A DNA stretch of 64,000 nt, taken from positions 3,682,090 to 3,746,089 of the forward strand of contig CM001438.1 in assembly GCA_000244995.1 (NCBI GenBank), read 5' to 3'. This stretch comes from Burkholderiales bacterium JOSHI_001 (GTDB lineage Bacteria; Pseudomonadota; Gammaproteobacteria; Burkholderiales; Burkholderiaceae_C). Positions 29,513 through 38,104 of the stretch are shown here, piece after piece (position 1 is the stretch's first letter; every line of letters starts with the position of its first letter). A program made the position numbers and the translations under genes. The notes beneath the pieces were generated by a model. That model searched no databases. It was not told where the DNA came from and was given only the letters and a program-made list of their open reading frames with translations.

Positions 29513-30619
29513 TCAACCCTCCTGCTTCTGGCCGGCCACGGCGGCCTGGGATTCAAGCTGTTCGTCGGCCCGCCGGTGGGCGGCCTGGCGCTGCCGCGCC
29601 AGCGCCGCACTGGCCAGGCCCAGCGCCGCCCCGCCCGCCGCGGCAATGGGGATGACCCGCTTCAAGCTTTCGGTGTGCGCGGGCAGCGGCTTGTACAAGC
29701 CGCCGCGGTCCCAGAAGGCGGGCTCGCTGCAGCCGATGCAGCCATGCCCCGACTGGATGGGGAAGGACACGCCGCCGTTCCACTTCAGGTTGGCGCAGGC
29801 GTTGTAGGTGACCGGGCCTTTGCAGCCCAGTTCATACAGGCACCAACCCTGGCGCGCACCCTCGTCGTCGAAGCTGTGGGCAAACAGGCCGCGGTCGTAG
29901 AAGGGCCGGCGGTAGCAGCGGTCGTGGATGGTTTCGCCGAAGAAGGCCTTGGGCCGGTTCAGGTGGTCCAGTTCGGGCAGGCTGCCGAAGGACAGGAAAT
30001 GCGCGATGGTGCCGGCCATGGCCTGCGGCATGGGTGGGCAACCGGGGATGTTGATGACCGGCTTGCCGGTGACCAGCGTGGAGATGGCCACCGCCCCGGT
30101 GGGGTTGGGCCGCGCCATCGGCAGGCCGCCGAAGGCCGCACAGGTGCCCACCGCGATGACGGCGGCCGCATGTTCCACCGTCTCGGCCAGCATGGCCTGG
30201 TTGGTCTGGCCGGCGATCACCGAGTAGATGGCGCCTTCGCCCACCGGCACCGAGCCGTCCACCACCACGATGTACTTGCCCTTGTTGTCCTGGATGGACT
30301 GGCGGCGGGCTGCTTCGGCGGCTTCGCCGCTGGCGGCCTGCAGGGTGTGGTGGTAGTCCAGCGAGATGAAGTCGAAGATCAGGTCTTCGAGGCTGGGGCT
30401 GGCGGTGCGCGTGAAGCTCTCGGTGCAGCCGGTGCATTCCTGGAACGACAGCCAGATCACGGCCTGGCGCCGCGCCCGGGCCAGGCCGGTGGCCATGGCG
30501 GCTGCCGCGTGGGGCGGCAAGGCCAGCGCCGACGCCATGGTGGCGGCGAACTTCAGCAGGCTGCGCCGCGACACGCCACGCTGGCGCAGCAGTTCGCCCA
30601 GCAACAGGGGTTCAGACAT
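29513..30619 (-). CDS. hynS: [NiFe] hydrogenase small subunit (HynS-like), Tat-exported
   Basis: This 368-residue protein has a twin-arginine signal (RRSLLKFAATMAS, Arg 18-19). The proximal-cluster motif is ECTGCTESF (Cys 62, 65), and distal/medial cluster ligands lie in CKGPVTYNACANLKWN and GHGCIGCSEPAFWD. A C-terminal hydrophobic helix (VIPIAAAGGAALGLASAAL) can anchor it to the membrane. It carries electrons from HynL. Its start overlaps the protease gene by 8 bases. No oxygen-tolerant-type extra cysteines around the proximal cluster were seen. Confidence 0.9.
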   Translation of the reverse strand: MSEPLLLGELLRQRGVSRRSLLKFAATMASALALPPHAAAAMATGLARARRQAVIWLSFQECTGCTESFTRTASPSLEDLIFDFISLDYHHTLQAASGEAAEAARRQSIQDNKGKYIVVVDGSVPVGEGAIYSVIAGQTNQAMLAETVEHAAAVIAVGTCAAFGGLPMARPNPTGAVAISTLVTGKPVINIPGCPPMPQAMAGTIAHFLSFGSLPELDHLNRPKAFFGETIHDRCYRRPFYDRGLFAHSFDDEGARQGWCLYELGCKGPVTYNACANLKWNGGVSFPIQSGHGCIGCSEPAFWDRGGLYKPLPAHTESLKRVIPIAAAGGAALGLASAALARQRQAAHRRADEQLESQAAVAGQKQEG

Positions 30620-31124
30620 GGTGGGTTTCCTCCAAGATCGGGCGAACTTCTTCCTGCCAGCGGCGCGCCTGCGCCAGCACGGCGTCGCACAAGGCCGGCA
30701 ATGCGGCCTGCACCGCGGCGCTGAGCCCCAGCGCCATGTGCACCTGATCAGCTTGCACCGCCACCAGTGCGCGCCGTGCCGGCAGCGCATCGCGCAGCGC
30801 GGCGGCGCCCATCAGATCGGCCAGCGCCACCTCGTGGGCGTTGTTCTTTCGCCCCTGCAACAGGGCATCCATGGCGGCACCTTCGTACACCTGCACGGCG
30901 CCAGGTGTGGCGCCCATGCGCGCCGCGTCCACTGCAATCAGCGCAGCGGCGTCTTCGATCAGGGGCAGCAGGGCCAGTCCCACGGTGCCACCGTCCACGA
31001 AGCGCAGACCGACATCGGTGCCCACCGCTGCTTTCAGGCGATCCAGGACCATGGGGCCTACGGCATCGTCACCCAGCAGGCGGTTGCCCAGGCCCAACAC
31101 GAGCATTCGGCGCGGCAATGTCAT
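30612..31124 (-). CDS. hynD: Hydrogenase maturation protease (HynD/HupD family)
   Basis: This 170-residue endopeptidase starts MTLPRRMLVLGLGNRLLGDDAVGP, the HycI/HupD motif with the nickel-sensing acidic residue in GDDAVG. A second acidic site is in VDAARMG and a His lies in NNAHEV. It removes the HynL C-terminal tail after nickel insertion. The ATG at 31124 has a GGAGGAGA ribosome site; an upstream in-frame extension is unsupported. It is the first gene of the hydrogenase string and diverges from hypC. Confidence 0.88.
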   Translation of the reverse strand: MTLPRRMLVLGLGNRLLGDDAVGPMVLDRLKAAVGTDVGLRFVDGGTVGLALLPLIEDAAALIAVDAARMGATPGAVQVYEGAAMDALLQGRKNNAHEVALADLMGAAALRDALPARRALVAVQADQVHMALGLSAAVQAALPALCDAVLAQARRWQEEVRPILEETHHV

Positions 31125-31312
31125 CTCGTCTCCTCCAGATGCGGCTTGGAACTCGGGTCGGTCCCTATACCCCATACGGTATGTTAGACATTAGGCTTGA
31201 GCCCCGAATCGGGAATTGATCTGCGTCACTGAAGACAAGCGGCCGACGCCTATCCTGCGCATCGCCGAGCACGCGATGGCCCGGTTCATCGTCACCCAAG
31301 GAAAAACGCTCC
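31125..31312. promoter_or_regulatory. Divergent hynD/hypC promoter region with three palindrome-like sites
   Basis: The 188-base region between hynD and hypC carries three sites. A palindrome ATACC-N6-GGTAT lies at 31167-31182. A second perfect 11-base palindrome CCCGA-A-TCGGG lies at 31203-31213. A TTGAT-CTGC-GTCAC lies at 31216-31229 and matches 8 of 10 positions of an FNR/Anr box (TTGAT-N4-ATCAA). These are candidate sites for the nearby NarL-type regulator and an oxygen regulator. Nothing was tested. Confidence 0.4.
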
Positions 31313-31558
31313 ATGTGTCTGGCCGTGCCCATGCAGGTGCTGGAAGTCAACGGGCTGATCGCCCGCTGCAGCGCGCTGGGCGAACTGCGCGATCTGAACC
31401 TGGTGCTGCTGATGCACGAGGACATCCGCCCCGGCGACCACCTGGTGGCCCACCGCGGCCAGGCGCTTCGGCGCGTGTCAGCGCAGGAAGCGGCTGAATC
31501 GCTGGCGCTGTTCGAACAGATGCTGGTCGCCCCCGCCACCGCCCTGGAGCAGCCCTGA
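31313..31558 (+). CDS. hypC: HypC/HupF-family hydrogenase assembly chaperone
   Basis: This 81-residue protein starts MCLAVPMQVLEVNGLIARCSALG, the HypC signature with the essential Cys2 that follows Met1. HypC delivers the Fe(CN)2CO unit with HypD to the large subunit. No hypA, B, D, E or F is in the window, so the rest of the maturation set must be elsewhere. It overlaps the histidine kinase start codon by one base. Confidence 0.88.
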   Translation: MCLAVPMQVLEVNGLIARCSALGELRDLNLVLLMHEDIRPGDHLVAHRGQALRRVSAQEAAESLALFEQMLVAPATALEQP

Positions 31559-32733
31559 TGCCTGGCGCAGCGCTGGTGCAGAACCATGGCGCCGCGACCA
31601 CCCAGGTTCTGGGCGCCTTGGCCGCCGGCCTGGCCGGCACCGAGGACCTGAACGACCTGCTGCGCGACTTCCTGCGCACCGTCATGGACATGGTGCAGGC
31701 CCAGGCCGGCGCCGTGCGGGTGCTGGACCCGCAGGGACGCATGCAGTTGGTGGGCCAGCTGGGCTTGCCCGACGCGGTGCTGCAGGCCGAGCGGGTGGTG
31801 AACCCGGACTGCGGCGTGTGCGGTGCCGCCACCTTGTCCGACCAGCCCTTGTGGAGCGGCGACCTGGCGGCCTGCACGCGCCGCAATGACGACCCCTTCT
31901 TCGGCGGCACCTGCCGCCATGTGCTGGCCGTGCCCCTGCAGCACCGCAGCCGGGTGCTGGGCGTGTACAGCCTGTTCATGGCCAGCGACACGCGGCCCGA
32001 GGCGGCGGTGCTGGCGCTGTTGAAGTCGGTGGGGGAGCTGCTGGGGCTGGCACTGGAAAAAGCCCGGCTGGAACGCGAACAGTTGCAGGCCGTGCTGCAG
32101 GAAGAACGCCGCAACATCGCGGCCGAGGTGCACGACTCGGTGGCCCAGTCGCTGGCGTTCGTGAAGATGCGCCTGCCGCTGCTGCACGACGCCATGCTGG
32201 CGCACGACGATGGCCGCGCGCAGCAGTATTGGGAAGACATCCGCGGCACCGTGGGCCAGGCGCACACCAGCCTGCGACAGATCCTGACCGACTTCCGCAC
32301 CCCGTCCGATCCCCAGGGCTTCATGCATGCCGTGCGCGCCCTGACCCAGGACTTCGAACGCCGCACCGGCATCGTCTTCGAGCTGACCTGCCCCGCGCTG
32401 GAGCCGCCGCTGTCGCCCACCCAGCAGGCCCAGGCCTTCCAGGTGGTGCAGGAGGCCCTGGCCAACACGGTGCGCCATGCCGGCGCCCGCCACGCCTGGC
32501 TGGGGGTGTCCTGGTCCGACGGCCACGCGCAGATGCGGGTGGAAGACGACGGCGCCGGGCTGGACACAGCGCACCCCGAACGTGGCGGCACCCATTACGG
32601 CATTGACATCATGAAGGCCCGCGCGCAGCGCCTGGGCGGGCGCCTGACGCTGGAGCCGCGTGACGGGGGTGGCACCCGGGTGGAACTGGTGTTTCCGCTG
32701 CAGCCCGGTGCAGCCACCGAGGACCGGCCGTGA
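31558..32733 (+). CDS. NarX/NreB-like histidine kinase with a Cys-rich GAF domain
   Basis: This 391-residue soluble sensor has a GAF-type domain (about 20-165) with four cysteines at 85, 88, 106 and 119 (NPDCGVCGA, CTRRND, GGTCRHV). A HisKA_3 segment has His192 in EVHDSVAQSL, and an HATPase_c domain follows (QEALANTVRHAGARHAWLG, DDGAGL). The four cysteines could bind an [Fe-S] cluster or sense redox state. Its partner response regulator overlaps by 4 bases. It diverges from the hydrogenase operon and lies beside the dsr genes. Confidence 0.85.
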   Translation: MPGAALVQNHGAATTQVLGALAAGLAGTEDLNDLLRDFLRTVMDMVQAQAGAVRVLDPQGRMQLVGQLGLPDAVLQAERVVNPDCGVCGAATLSDQPLWSGDLAACTRRNDDPFFGGTCRHVLAVPLQHRSRVLGVYSLFMASDTRPEAAVLALLKSVGELLGLALEKARLEREQLQAVLQEERRNIAAEVHDSVAQSLAFVKMRLPLLHDAMLAHDDGRAQQYWEDIRGTVGQAHTSLRQILTDFRTPSDPQGFMHAVRALTQDFERRTGIVFELTCPALEPPLSPTQQAQAFQVVQEALANTVRHAGARHAWLGVSWSDGHAQMRVEDDGAGLDTAHPERGGTHYGIDIMKARAQRLGGRLTLEPRDGGGTRVELVFPLQPGAATEDRP

Positions 32734-33440
32734 ACGACGACAGCCCCGAGGTTCGCATCGTCATGGTGGACGACCATGCGCTGTGCCGCAACGGCCTGAC
32801 CGATCTCATCGCCCACCGCAGCCGCATGCGGGTGGTGGCTTCCACCGGCGACCCCGGCCAGGCTCTGGGCCTGGTGCAGGCCCACCAACCCGACCTGCTG
32901 GTGCTGGACCTGCGCATGCCGGCCAGCGACGGCCTGGTGTTGCTGCGGCACTTGCGCGCCGAGGGCGTGACCGCGCCCGCCGTCATCCTGACCATGAGCG
33001 ACGCCCAGGACGACCTGGCCGGCGCACTGCGTGCCGGCGTGCGCGGCTACCTGCTCAAGGACATGGAGCCCGAGGACGTGCTGGCCTCGCTGGCGCGCGC
33101 CGCGCGCGGCGAACTGGTGGTGGCGCCGGCCATGACCCTGAAGCTGGCCCAGATGCTGCAGCAAGGCCCGGGCGGCGCCGACAAGCCCGACCTGATTGCC
33201 AGCCTGACCGAGCGCGAACGCCAGATCCTGCAGCACCTGTCGCGCGGCGAAAGCAACAAGACCATCGCCCGGGCGCTGGACATCAGCCACGACACGGTGA
33301 AGCTGCACGTGCGCCACATCCTGTCCAAGCTGAACCTGAGTTCGCGGGTGGAAGCCGCGGTCTACGCCGTCGAGCACCGCGCCGGCGCGGCACCGGGCAA
33401 CATCACCGACTTGCCCCCTCGCCATCGCGGCGGCAACTGA
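32730..33440 (+). CDS. NarL/FixJ-family response regulator
   Basis: This 236-residue protein has a receiver domain with phospho-acceptor Asp60 (LLVLDLRMP), a conserved Lys in GYLLKDMEPED, and a C-terminal LuxR-type HTH (LTERERQILQHLSRGESNKTIARALDISHDTVKLHVRHILSKLNLSSR). It pairs with the kinase upstream. The likely targets are hydrogenase and possibly sulfur operons, by position only. Its stop abuts that of cobA. Confidence 0.9.
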   Translation: MNDDSPEVRIVMVDDHALCRNGLTDLIAHRSRMRVVASTGDPGQALGLVQAHQPDLLVLDLRMPASDGLVLLRHLRAEGVTAPAVILTMSDAQDDLAGALRAGVRGYLLKDMEPEDVLASLARAARGELVVAPAMTLKLAQMLQQGPGGADKPDLIASLTERERQILQHLSRGESNKTIARALDISHDTVKLHVRHILSKLNLSSRVEAAVYAVEHRAGAAPGNITDLPPRHRGGN

Positions 33441-34286
33441 TCAGGCGCCGCCGCAAGCGGCCGTCGCAGTGGCCAGGGCCTGGTTCTCGCGCGTGAACCA
33501 GTCCAGCTGAGGGCGCAGCGACACCACGGTGCCCACGATGGTGAGGCAGGGCGACACCAGGCCGACTGCGGCCACCCGCTGCGGCAGGTCGGCCAGCGTG
33601 GCACTCACCACGCGCTGGTCGGCGGTGCTGCCTTGCTGCACCACCGCCACCGGGTGATCGGCCGGCAAACCGTGGCGCTGGAGTTGCACGCAGATGTGGG
33701 CCAGGGCGCCCAGGCCCATGTAGATGACCACCGTCTGCTTCGGGCGGGCCAGCGCCGGCCAGTCCAGGTCGGCGCTGCCGTTCTTCAGGTGGCCGGTGAC
33801 GAACAGGCAGGTCTGGGCATGGTCGCGGTGGGTCAGCGGGATGCCGGCATAAGCCGCCACGCCGCAAGCGGCGGTGATGCCGGGCACCACCTCGAAGTCA
33901 ACGCCCGCATCGGCCAGTTCCTGGGCCTCTTCGCCGCCGCGGCCGAAGACATAGGGGTCCCCGCCCTTCAGGCGCACCACCCGCTTGCCTTCAAGCGCCA
34001 GGCGCACCAGCAGGGCGTTGATGTCGGGCTGAGGCATGCTGTGCTGGCGGCTGCGCTTGCCGGCGTAGATGCGCTGCACGCCGGGGGGCACGAAGTCCAT
34101 CACCTCGGGCGCCACCAGTTGGTCGTACACCACCACGTCGGCCTCGCGCAGCAGGCGCAGCGCGCGCAGGGTCAGCAGTTCGGGGTCGCCTGGTCCGGCG
34201 CCCACCAGGGCCACGCGGCCAGGGCCACCGGTTTCGTGGCTCGCCAAGCTGTCCATCCAGAGATTGGCATCGACGACCGAATTCAT
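33441..34286 (-). CDS. cobA: Uroporphyrinogen-III C-methyltransferase (SUMT)
   Basis: This 281-residue enzyme has the SUMT motifs GRVALVGAGPGDPELLTLRALRLL, VVRLKGGDPYVFGRGGEEAQEL and PGITAACGVAAYAGIPLTHRD. It makes precorrin-2 with two SAM, the first step to sirohaem or cobalamin. It has no CysG-type fused dehydrogenase/ferrochelatase domain. It follows dsrN by 25 bases, so it probably supplies sirohaem for DsrAB. Confidence 0.9.
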   Translation of the reverse strand: MNSVVDANLWMDSLASHETGGPGRVALVGAGPGDPELLTLRALRLLREADVVVYDQLVAPEVMDFVPPGVQRIYAGKRSRQHSMPQPDINALLVRLALEGKRVVRLKGGDPYVFGRGGEEAQELADAGVDFEVVPGITAACGVAAYAGIPLTHRDHAQTCLFVTGHLKNGSADLDWPALARPKQTVVIYMGLGALAHICVQLQRHGLPADHPVAVVQQGSTADQRVVSATLADLPQRVAAVGLVSPCLTIVGTVVSLRPQLDWFTRENQALATATAACGGA

Positions 34287-34311
34287 GGGCTGTGTCTCCG
34301 GGTCTTGGGGT

Positions 34312-35721
34312 TCATGCGGCCAGCGCCACTGGCGCTGGGCTGTGCCGTGCGTCAGCGCAACGACGCACGAAAGAAAGAAACGGGCTCACCCAGTTCGCCC
34401 CCGCGCCGTCCCGCAGGTGGGCATAACTGGCCAGCAGGTTGTGCACGCGCAACCCGTCGTGCTGGCCGGTGATGCCGTGACCGCGCTGCACGCGGTAGGC
34501 AAAGCGCGCATCCGTGGGCAGGTTCTCCAGGCTGGAGTGGTGGAACTCGTGGCCGCGCAGCGCCGTGGCCGGGCGGCCCCAGGGGCAGTCGGGCGTGGTT
34601 TCCAGGTGCACATAGCCTCGGCCAACCGGGCGCGAATGCATCACCACATCGCCCGGTATGGCGCCCACCATCTCGGCGCAGCGCGTGCCCCAGCGCAGGC
34701 TGCGCGCCAGCAGCATCAGGCCGCCGCATTCGGCATGCACCGGCAGCCCGGCTTCGATGGCCTGGCGCAGCGCGGCGCGCAGCGGCCGGTTGGCTTCCAG
34801 CTCGGCCATGTACACCTCGGGGAAACCGCCACCGATGAACAGGCCGTCCAGGGCCGGCAGCGTGCGGTCGGCCAGCATGTCGATGGGGACCAAGGTGGCG
34901 CCGTGGGCCTGCAGCGCCGCCAGGTCGTCGGGGTAGTAAAAGCCGAAGGCAGCGCCGCGGGCGATGCCGATGCGCAGGCCCGCACCCGAACGTGACACCT
35001 GGGCCCCTGGCGCTGGCGCGTCGGGCAAGGGCGGCGCGGCTTGGGCCAGGGCCAGCACGGCCTCCAGGTCCACCGCGGCGGCCACCGCCTGCGCCAGCGC
35101 GGCCACGCGCTGGCCGGGTTCATCGAATTCGCTGTCCGGGGTCAGGCCCAGGTGGCGCTCGGGCAGGGCCAGGCGCAGGTCGCGTGGCAAGGCACCGAGC
35201 ACCGGCACATCGGTGTAGTGCTCGATCACGGCACGCAGCTTGCCTTCGTGGCGCGGGCCTCCCACCTGGTTCAGCACCACGCCGGCGATGTGCACGCCGC
35301 GGTCGAAGGCCTGGAAGCCCAGGATCAGCGGCGCGATGCCACGCGTCATGCCGCGCGCGTCCAGCACCAGCAGCACCGGCAGGCCCAAGGTCTTGGCCAG
35401 CGCGGCGTTGCAATTGCTGCCGTCCAATGCCATGCCGTCGTGCAGGCCCTTGTTGCCTTCCACCAGCGCGATGCTGGCGCCCTGCCCTTGCCGCTCCAGC
35501 ATGGCGGCCATTTCGGCGTCACTGCTGAGGTAAGGGTCCAGGTTGAAGCAGGGCCGACCGGCGGCGCGCGCCAGCCACATGGGGTCGATGTAGTCGGGGC
35601 CCTTCTTGAAGGGCTGCACCACCTGGCCGCGCGCGGCCAGCGCTGCGGCCAGGCCGATGGACACGGTGGTCTTGCCCGACGACTTGTGCGCCGCCGACAC
35701 CATCAAGCGCGGCAGCTTCAT
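34312..35721 (-). CDS. dsrN: DsrN, glutamine-dependent amidotransferase (CobB/CbiA-like)
   Basis: This 469-residue protein has an N-terminal P-loop domain (SAAHKSSGKTTVSIGLAAAL) and a C-terminal class I glutamine amidotransferase domain with the catalytic Cys in HAECGGLMLL. The family is cobyrinate a,c-diamide synthase. In dsr operons the homologue DsrN is proposed to amidate sirohaem for DsrAB. Its start overlaps the dsrP stop, and SUMT is directly downstream. A cobalamin role is the alternative, but position supports DsrN. Confidence 0.88.
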   Translation of the reverse strand: MKLPRLMVSAAHKSSGKTTVSIGLAAALAARGQVVQPFKKGPDYIDPMWLARAAGRPCFNLDPYLSSDAEMAAMLERQGQGASIALVEGNKGLHDGMALDGSNCNAALAKTLGLPVLLVLDARGMTRGIAPLILGFQAFDRGVHIAGVVLNQVGGPRHEGKLRAVIEHYTDVPVLGALPRDLRLALPERHLGLTPDSEFDEPGQRVAALAQAVAAAVDLEAVLALAQAAPPLPDAPAPGAQVSRSGAGLRIGIARGAAFGFYYPDDLAALQAHGATLVPIDMLADRTLPALDGLFIGGGFPEVYMAELEANRPLRAALRQAIEAGLPVHAECGGLMLLARSLRWGTRCAEMVGAIPGDVVMHSRPVGRGYVHLETTPDCPWGRPATALRGHEFHHSSLENLPTDARFAYRVQRGHGITGQHDGLRVHNLLASYAHLRDGAGANWVSPFLSFVRRCADARHSPAPVALAA

Positions 35722-36905
35722 CCCTGGGCCTCCCCAACCGGAAAGTCGTCCTGCGGCATGAAGTTCAGCACCCGCACGCCCACGGTGGTCAGCACAAAGG
35801 CGGCCCCCAGGCCGCCCAGGCCCAACAGCCATTCGGGCAGGCTGGGACGGTAGTCGGCCACCGCGCCGTCACCGAAGCTGCTGCTGACCCCATGGCCGGG
35901 AAAGATGTCCAGCGGGAAGGCCTGGCCGCCGATGATGAACACATACAGCCAGGCGAAAGCGCCGGTCACCACCATCAGCGAGGCCATCAAGGTGTGCACC
36001 GGCCCGCCCAGGCGCGGGTGGAACAGCAGCAGCAGCGGCGCCAACGCGCCCCAGCCCACATAACCCACCCAGAACAGCCAGGCAAAAGCGCCGCCGCCGC
36101 CCCGGCCCAGCAGGATGAAGGCCTCGAAGGCCTGGCCGCGCGCCCAGTAGGCGTTGGTGACATGCACCACCGCCACCAGGTACAGCGCGGCGGCGATGAA
36201 CACCCCCAGCAGCCGCGCCATGCGGCGCTGCACGGCCGGCGGCAGTTGCAGGTCGTTCCAGGCGTACATGCTGGACTGCGCCAGCAGGAACACCGCCAGC
36301 CCCCAGCCGAAGCTCAGCACGATGAACAGGGGCGCCAGCAGCGCCGACTGGTAGGCCGGGCGCGCCACCAGGAAGCCGAAGATGGAGCCGGTGCCCGTGG
36401 TGAGCACGAAACGCCACACCAGGGCCGCCAGCCCAGCCGTCTTGGCGTGGACATTCAGGCGCCGCTCGAACATCGTCCACAGGTACAGGGCCACGATGGC
36501 GCCCATGCCCGAGTACAGGAACACGTTCCAGGCGAACACCGAGCGGAAGTTGTAGTGGGTGGCGGCCACGATCACCCGGTCCGGCCGGCCCAGGTCCAGC
36601 ATCAGCACCATCAGGCCACCGGCCAGCAGGGCCAGGCACAGCAGGCCCGACAGCGGCGCGCGCGGCTTGTACAGCTTCTGCCCGAACACGCTGCCGATGG
36701 ACGCCACGTTCAGCACGCCCGAAGCGGCCACGATCATGAAGATGGCGAACACATGCGGCAGGCCCCAGACCACCTGGTTGTCCATGCCGGTGACAATGTG
36801 CCCGTGCACCTCCATGTAGTGCGCCGCCCCCAGGCCGATGGCCACCGCCAGCGCGCCCGCGCTCAGCAGCAGCCAGAAATTGCGGGAATCCAGTGCGGGT
36901 TTCAT
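35718..36905 (-). CDS. dsrP: DsrP, NrfD-family quinone-interacting membrane subunit
   Basis: This 395-residue protein has about ten TM segments and belongs to the NrfD family. Together with DsrO and DsrJ it forms the periplasm-linked half of DsrMKJOP and exchanges electrons with quinone. Length and location between dsrO and dsrN match A. vinosum-type dsr operons. It starts 3 bases from the dsrO stop and its stop overlaps the dsrN start. Confidence 0.9.
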   Translation of the reverse strand: MKPALDSRNFWLLLSAGALAVAIGLGAAHYMEVHGHIVTGMDNQVVWGLPHVFAIFMIVAASGVLNVASIGSVFGQKLYKPRAPLSGLLCLALLAGGLMVLMLDLGRPDRVIVAATHYNFRSVFAWNVFLYSGMGAIVALYLWTMFERRLNVHAKTAGLAALVWRFVLTTGTGSIFGFLVARPAYQSALLAPLFIVLSFGWGLAVFLLAQSSMYAWNDLQLPPAVQRRMARLLGVFIAAALYLVAVVHVTNAYWARGQAFEAFILLGRGGGGAFAWLFWVGYVGWGALAPLLLLFHPRLGGPVHTLMASLMVVTGAFAWLYVFIIGGQAFPLDIFPGHGVSSSFGDGAVADYRPSLPEWLLGLGGLGAAFVLTTVGVRVLNFMPQDDFPVGEAQG

Positions 36906-36908
36906 GGT

Positions 36909-37643
36909 TCACAGGCCCTGGTAACGCACGCCCGGGTCCAGCAACAGGTCAGCGCGCAGTTGCAGCGAAGCCACCTCGCGCACCCCGCGTGAAATCTCGC
37001 TGTCGGGGTCGTTCAGGTTGCCGAAGAGGATGGCGCCGTGCCCGGCCGCGCTGCAGGCCTGGGCACAGGCCGTGTTGCCTTCGCCTGCGTCCAGCTTGTG
37101 CACGCACAGGGTGCAGCCCTCCACGCAGCCCTTGCCACGCGGCACGTCGGCCTTCTGGTCGGACAGCGGCTCGTGCACGAAGCTGCGTGCCTTGTAGGGG
37201 CAGGCCATCACGCAGTAGCGGCAGCCGATGCAACTGTGCCGGTCCACCAGCACGATGCCGTCGGCGCGCTTGAAGGACGCCCCGGTGGGGCACACGTCCA
37301 CGCAGGGCGGCTCGGCACAGTGCTGGCACATCACCGGCACGCTGGCAGCGCGGCCGGTCTTGACCTCCTTGATCTGCACCTTGCGGATCCACTGCGCCGA
37401 GGTCGGGCTGGGCTTCGGGTCCAGGCCGTTTTCGCTGTTGCAGGCGTCCACGCAGGCGGTGCAGCCCTCGGCGCATTTCGTGGTGTCGATCAGCAGGCCC
37501 CAGCGCACCTGGGGATTGGCACCCGTGCCCGTGGCGGCCGGCGCGGCTGCCTGGGCCACCTCGATCAGGCGGATGCCCGGGGCCAGCACCACCCCCCCCA
37601 CGGCGGCGGCCGCGATGCCCAGGAAGGCGCGCCGTTGCGTCAT
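36909..37643 (-). CDS. dsrO: DsrO, periplasmic ferredoxin-like subunit with Tat signal
   Basis: This 244-residue protein has a Tat signal (MTQRRAFLGIAAAAVGG) and multiple [4Fe-4S] motifs (CAEGCTACVDAC, CQHCAEPPCVDVCP, CIGCRYCVMACP, CVEGCTLC...C). It carries electrons between DsrJ and DsrP in the periplasm. The ATG at 37643 overlaps the dsrJ stop (ATGA); the longer upstream open frame lies within dsrJ and is rejected. Confidence 0.9.
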   Translation of the reverse strand: MTQRRAFLGIAAAAVGGVVLAPGIRLIEVAQAAAPAATGTGANPQVRWGLLIDTTKCAEGCTACVDACNSENGLDPKPSPTSAQWIRKVQIKEVKTGRAASVPVMCQHCAEPPCVDVCPTGASFKRADGIVLVDRHSCIGCRYCVMACPYKARSFVHEPLSDQKADVPRGKGCVEGCTLCVHKLDAGEGNTACAQACSAAGHGAILFGNLNDPDSEISRGVREVASLQLRADLLLDPGVRYQGL

Positions 37644-38104
37644 GGCCGCCGCGCCAGCTTGGCAGGCTGCGTCGAATGGCATTCGAAGCAGTCGATCTGC
37701 ACCGCCGCGTAGCTGTGGCAGCTGACGCAGAAGTTCGTGGGTGCCTTGGCCACGCTGGCCGTCACCGGGCTGGCGTGGCAGGCGATGCAGGCCTTCAGGC
37801 TGGCCTTGGCGCCGCGGATGCCGCCACGCACCGTGTCGTCGCGCTGATGCTTCAGCAGGCGCGGGTGGTCGCGCCGCATGGTGGCGGGGTCGGCCACGCA
37901 TTGGGTGCCGGCCCGGGCCTTCTCGATGAGGGGCAGGGGCGCCGCCGCCAAGCTAAAAGCTCCCAGCAAGCCCAGGCCAGCGAACAGGACCCCAGAACGC
38001 CTCGAACTCAGCCAAGCCAACGCCGCGGAGCCGGCCTCGCCGGGCCGCTGGCGTTGCCCCCCCGGGGGGGAGGCGCCGAAGGCGCTCCGGGGGGGGGCCA
38101 TCAT
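37640..38104 (-). CDS. dsrJ: DsrJ, periplasmic triheme cytochrome c
   Basis: This protein of up to 154 residues has three haem motifs, CIACH (106-110), CVSCH (126-130) and CFECH (139-143), plus an upstream Cys69. DsrJ is known for a haem with an unusual cysteine ligand, and Cys69 is the best candidate. A single hydrophobic helix (VLFAGLGLLGAFSLAAA) precedes the haems. The ATG at 38104 couples to the dsrL stop (ATGA), but residues 2-28 are encoded by a GC-rich hairpin repeat. An in-frame TTG at 38020 would give a 126-residue protein starting just before the helix, which may be the true start. Confidence 0.88.
   Translation of the reverse strand: MMAPPRSAFGASPPGGQRQRPGEAGSAALAWLSSRRSGVLFAGLGLLGAFSLAAAPLPLIEKARAGTQCVADPATMRRDHPRLLKHQRDDTVRGGIRGAKASLKACIACHASPVTASVAKAPTNFCVSCHSYAAVQIDCFECHSTQPAKLARRP
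38018..38100. repeat. GC-rich hairpin repeat at the dsrL/dsrJ junction
   Basis: The segment contains a nested hairpin, with CAACGCC (38018-38024) pairing with GGCGTTG (38050-38056) and inner GCGG/CCGC and CCGGC/GCCGG pairs. A run CCCCCCC-GGGGGGG (38057-38070) follows, then an AGGCGCC-GAA-GGCGCT hairpin and a further G run. It looks like the intergenic GC repeats common in Burkholderiales genomes. I saw no second copy in this window. It overlaps the first 28 codons of dsrJ if the ATG start is used. Confidence 0.65.
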
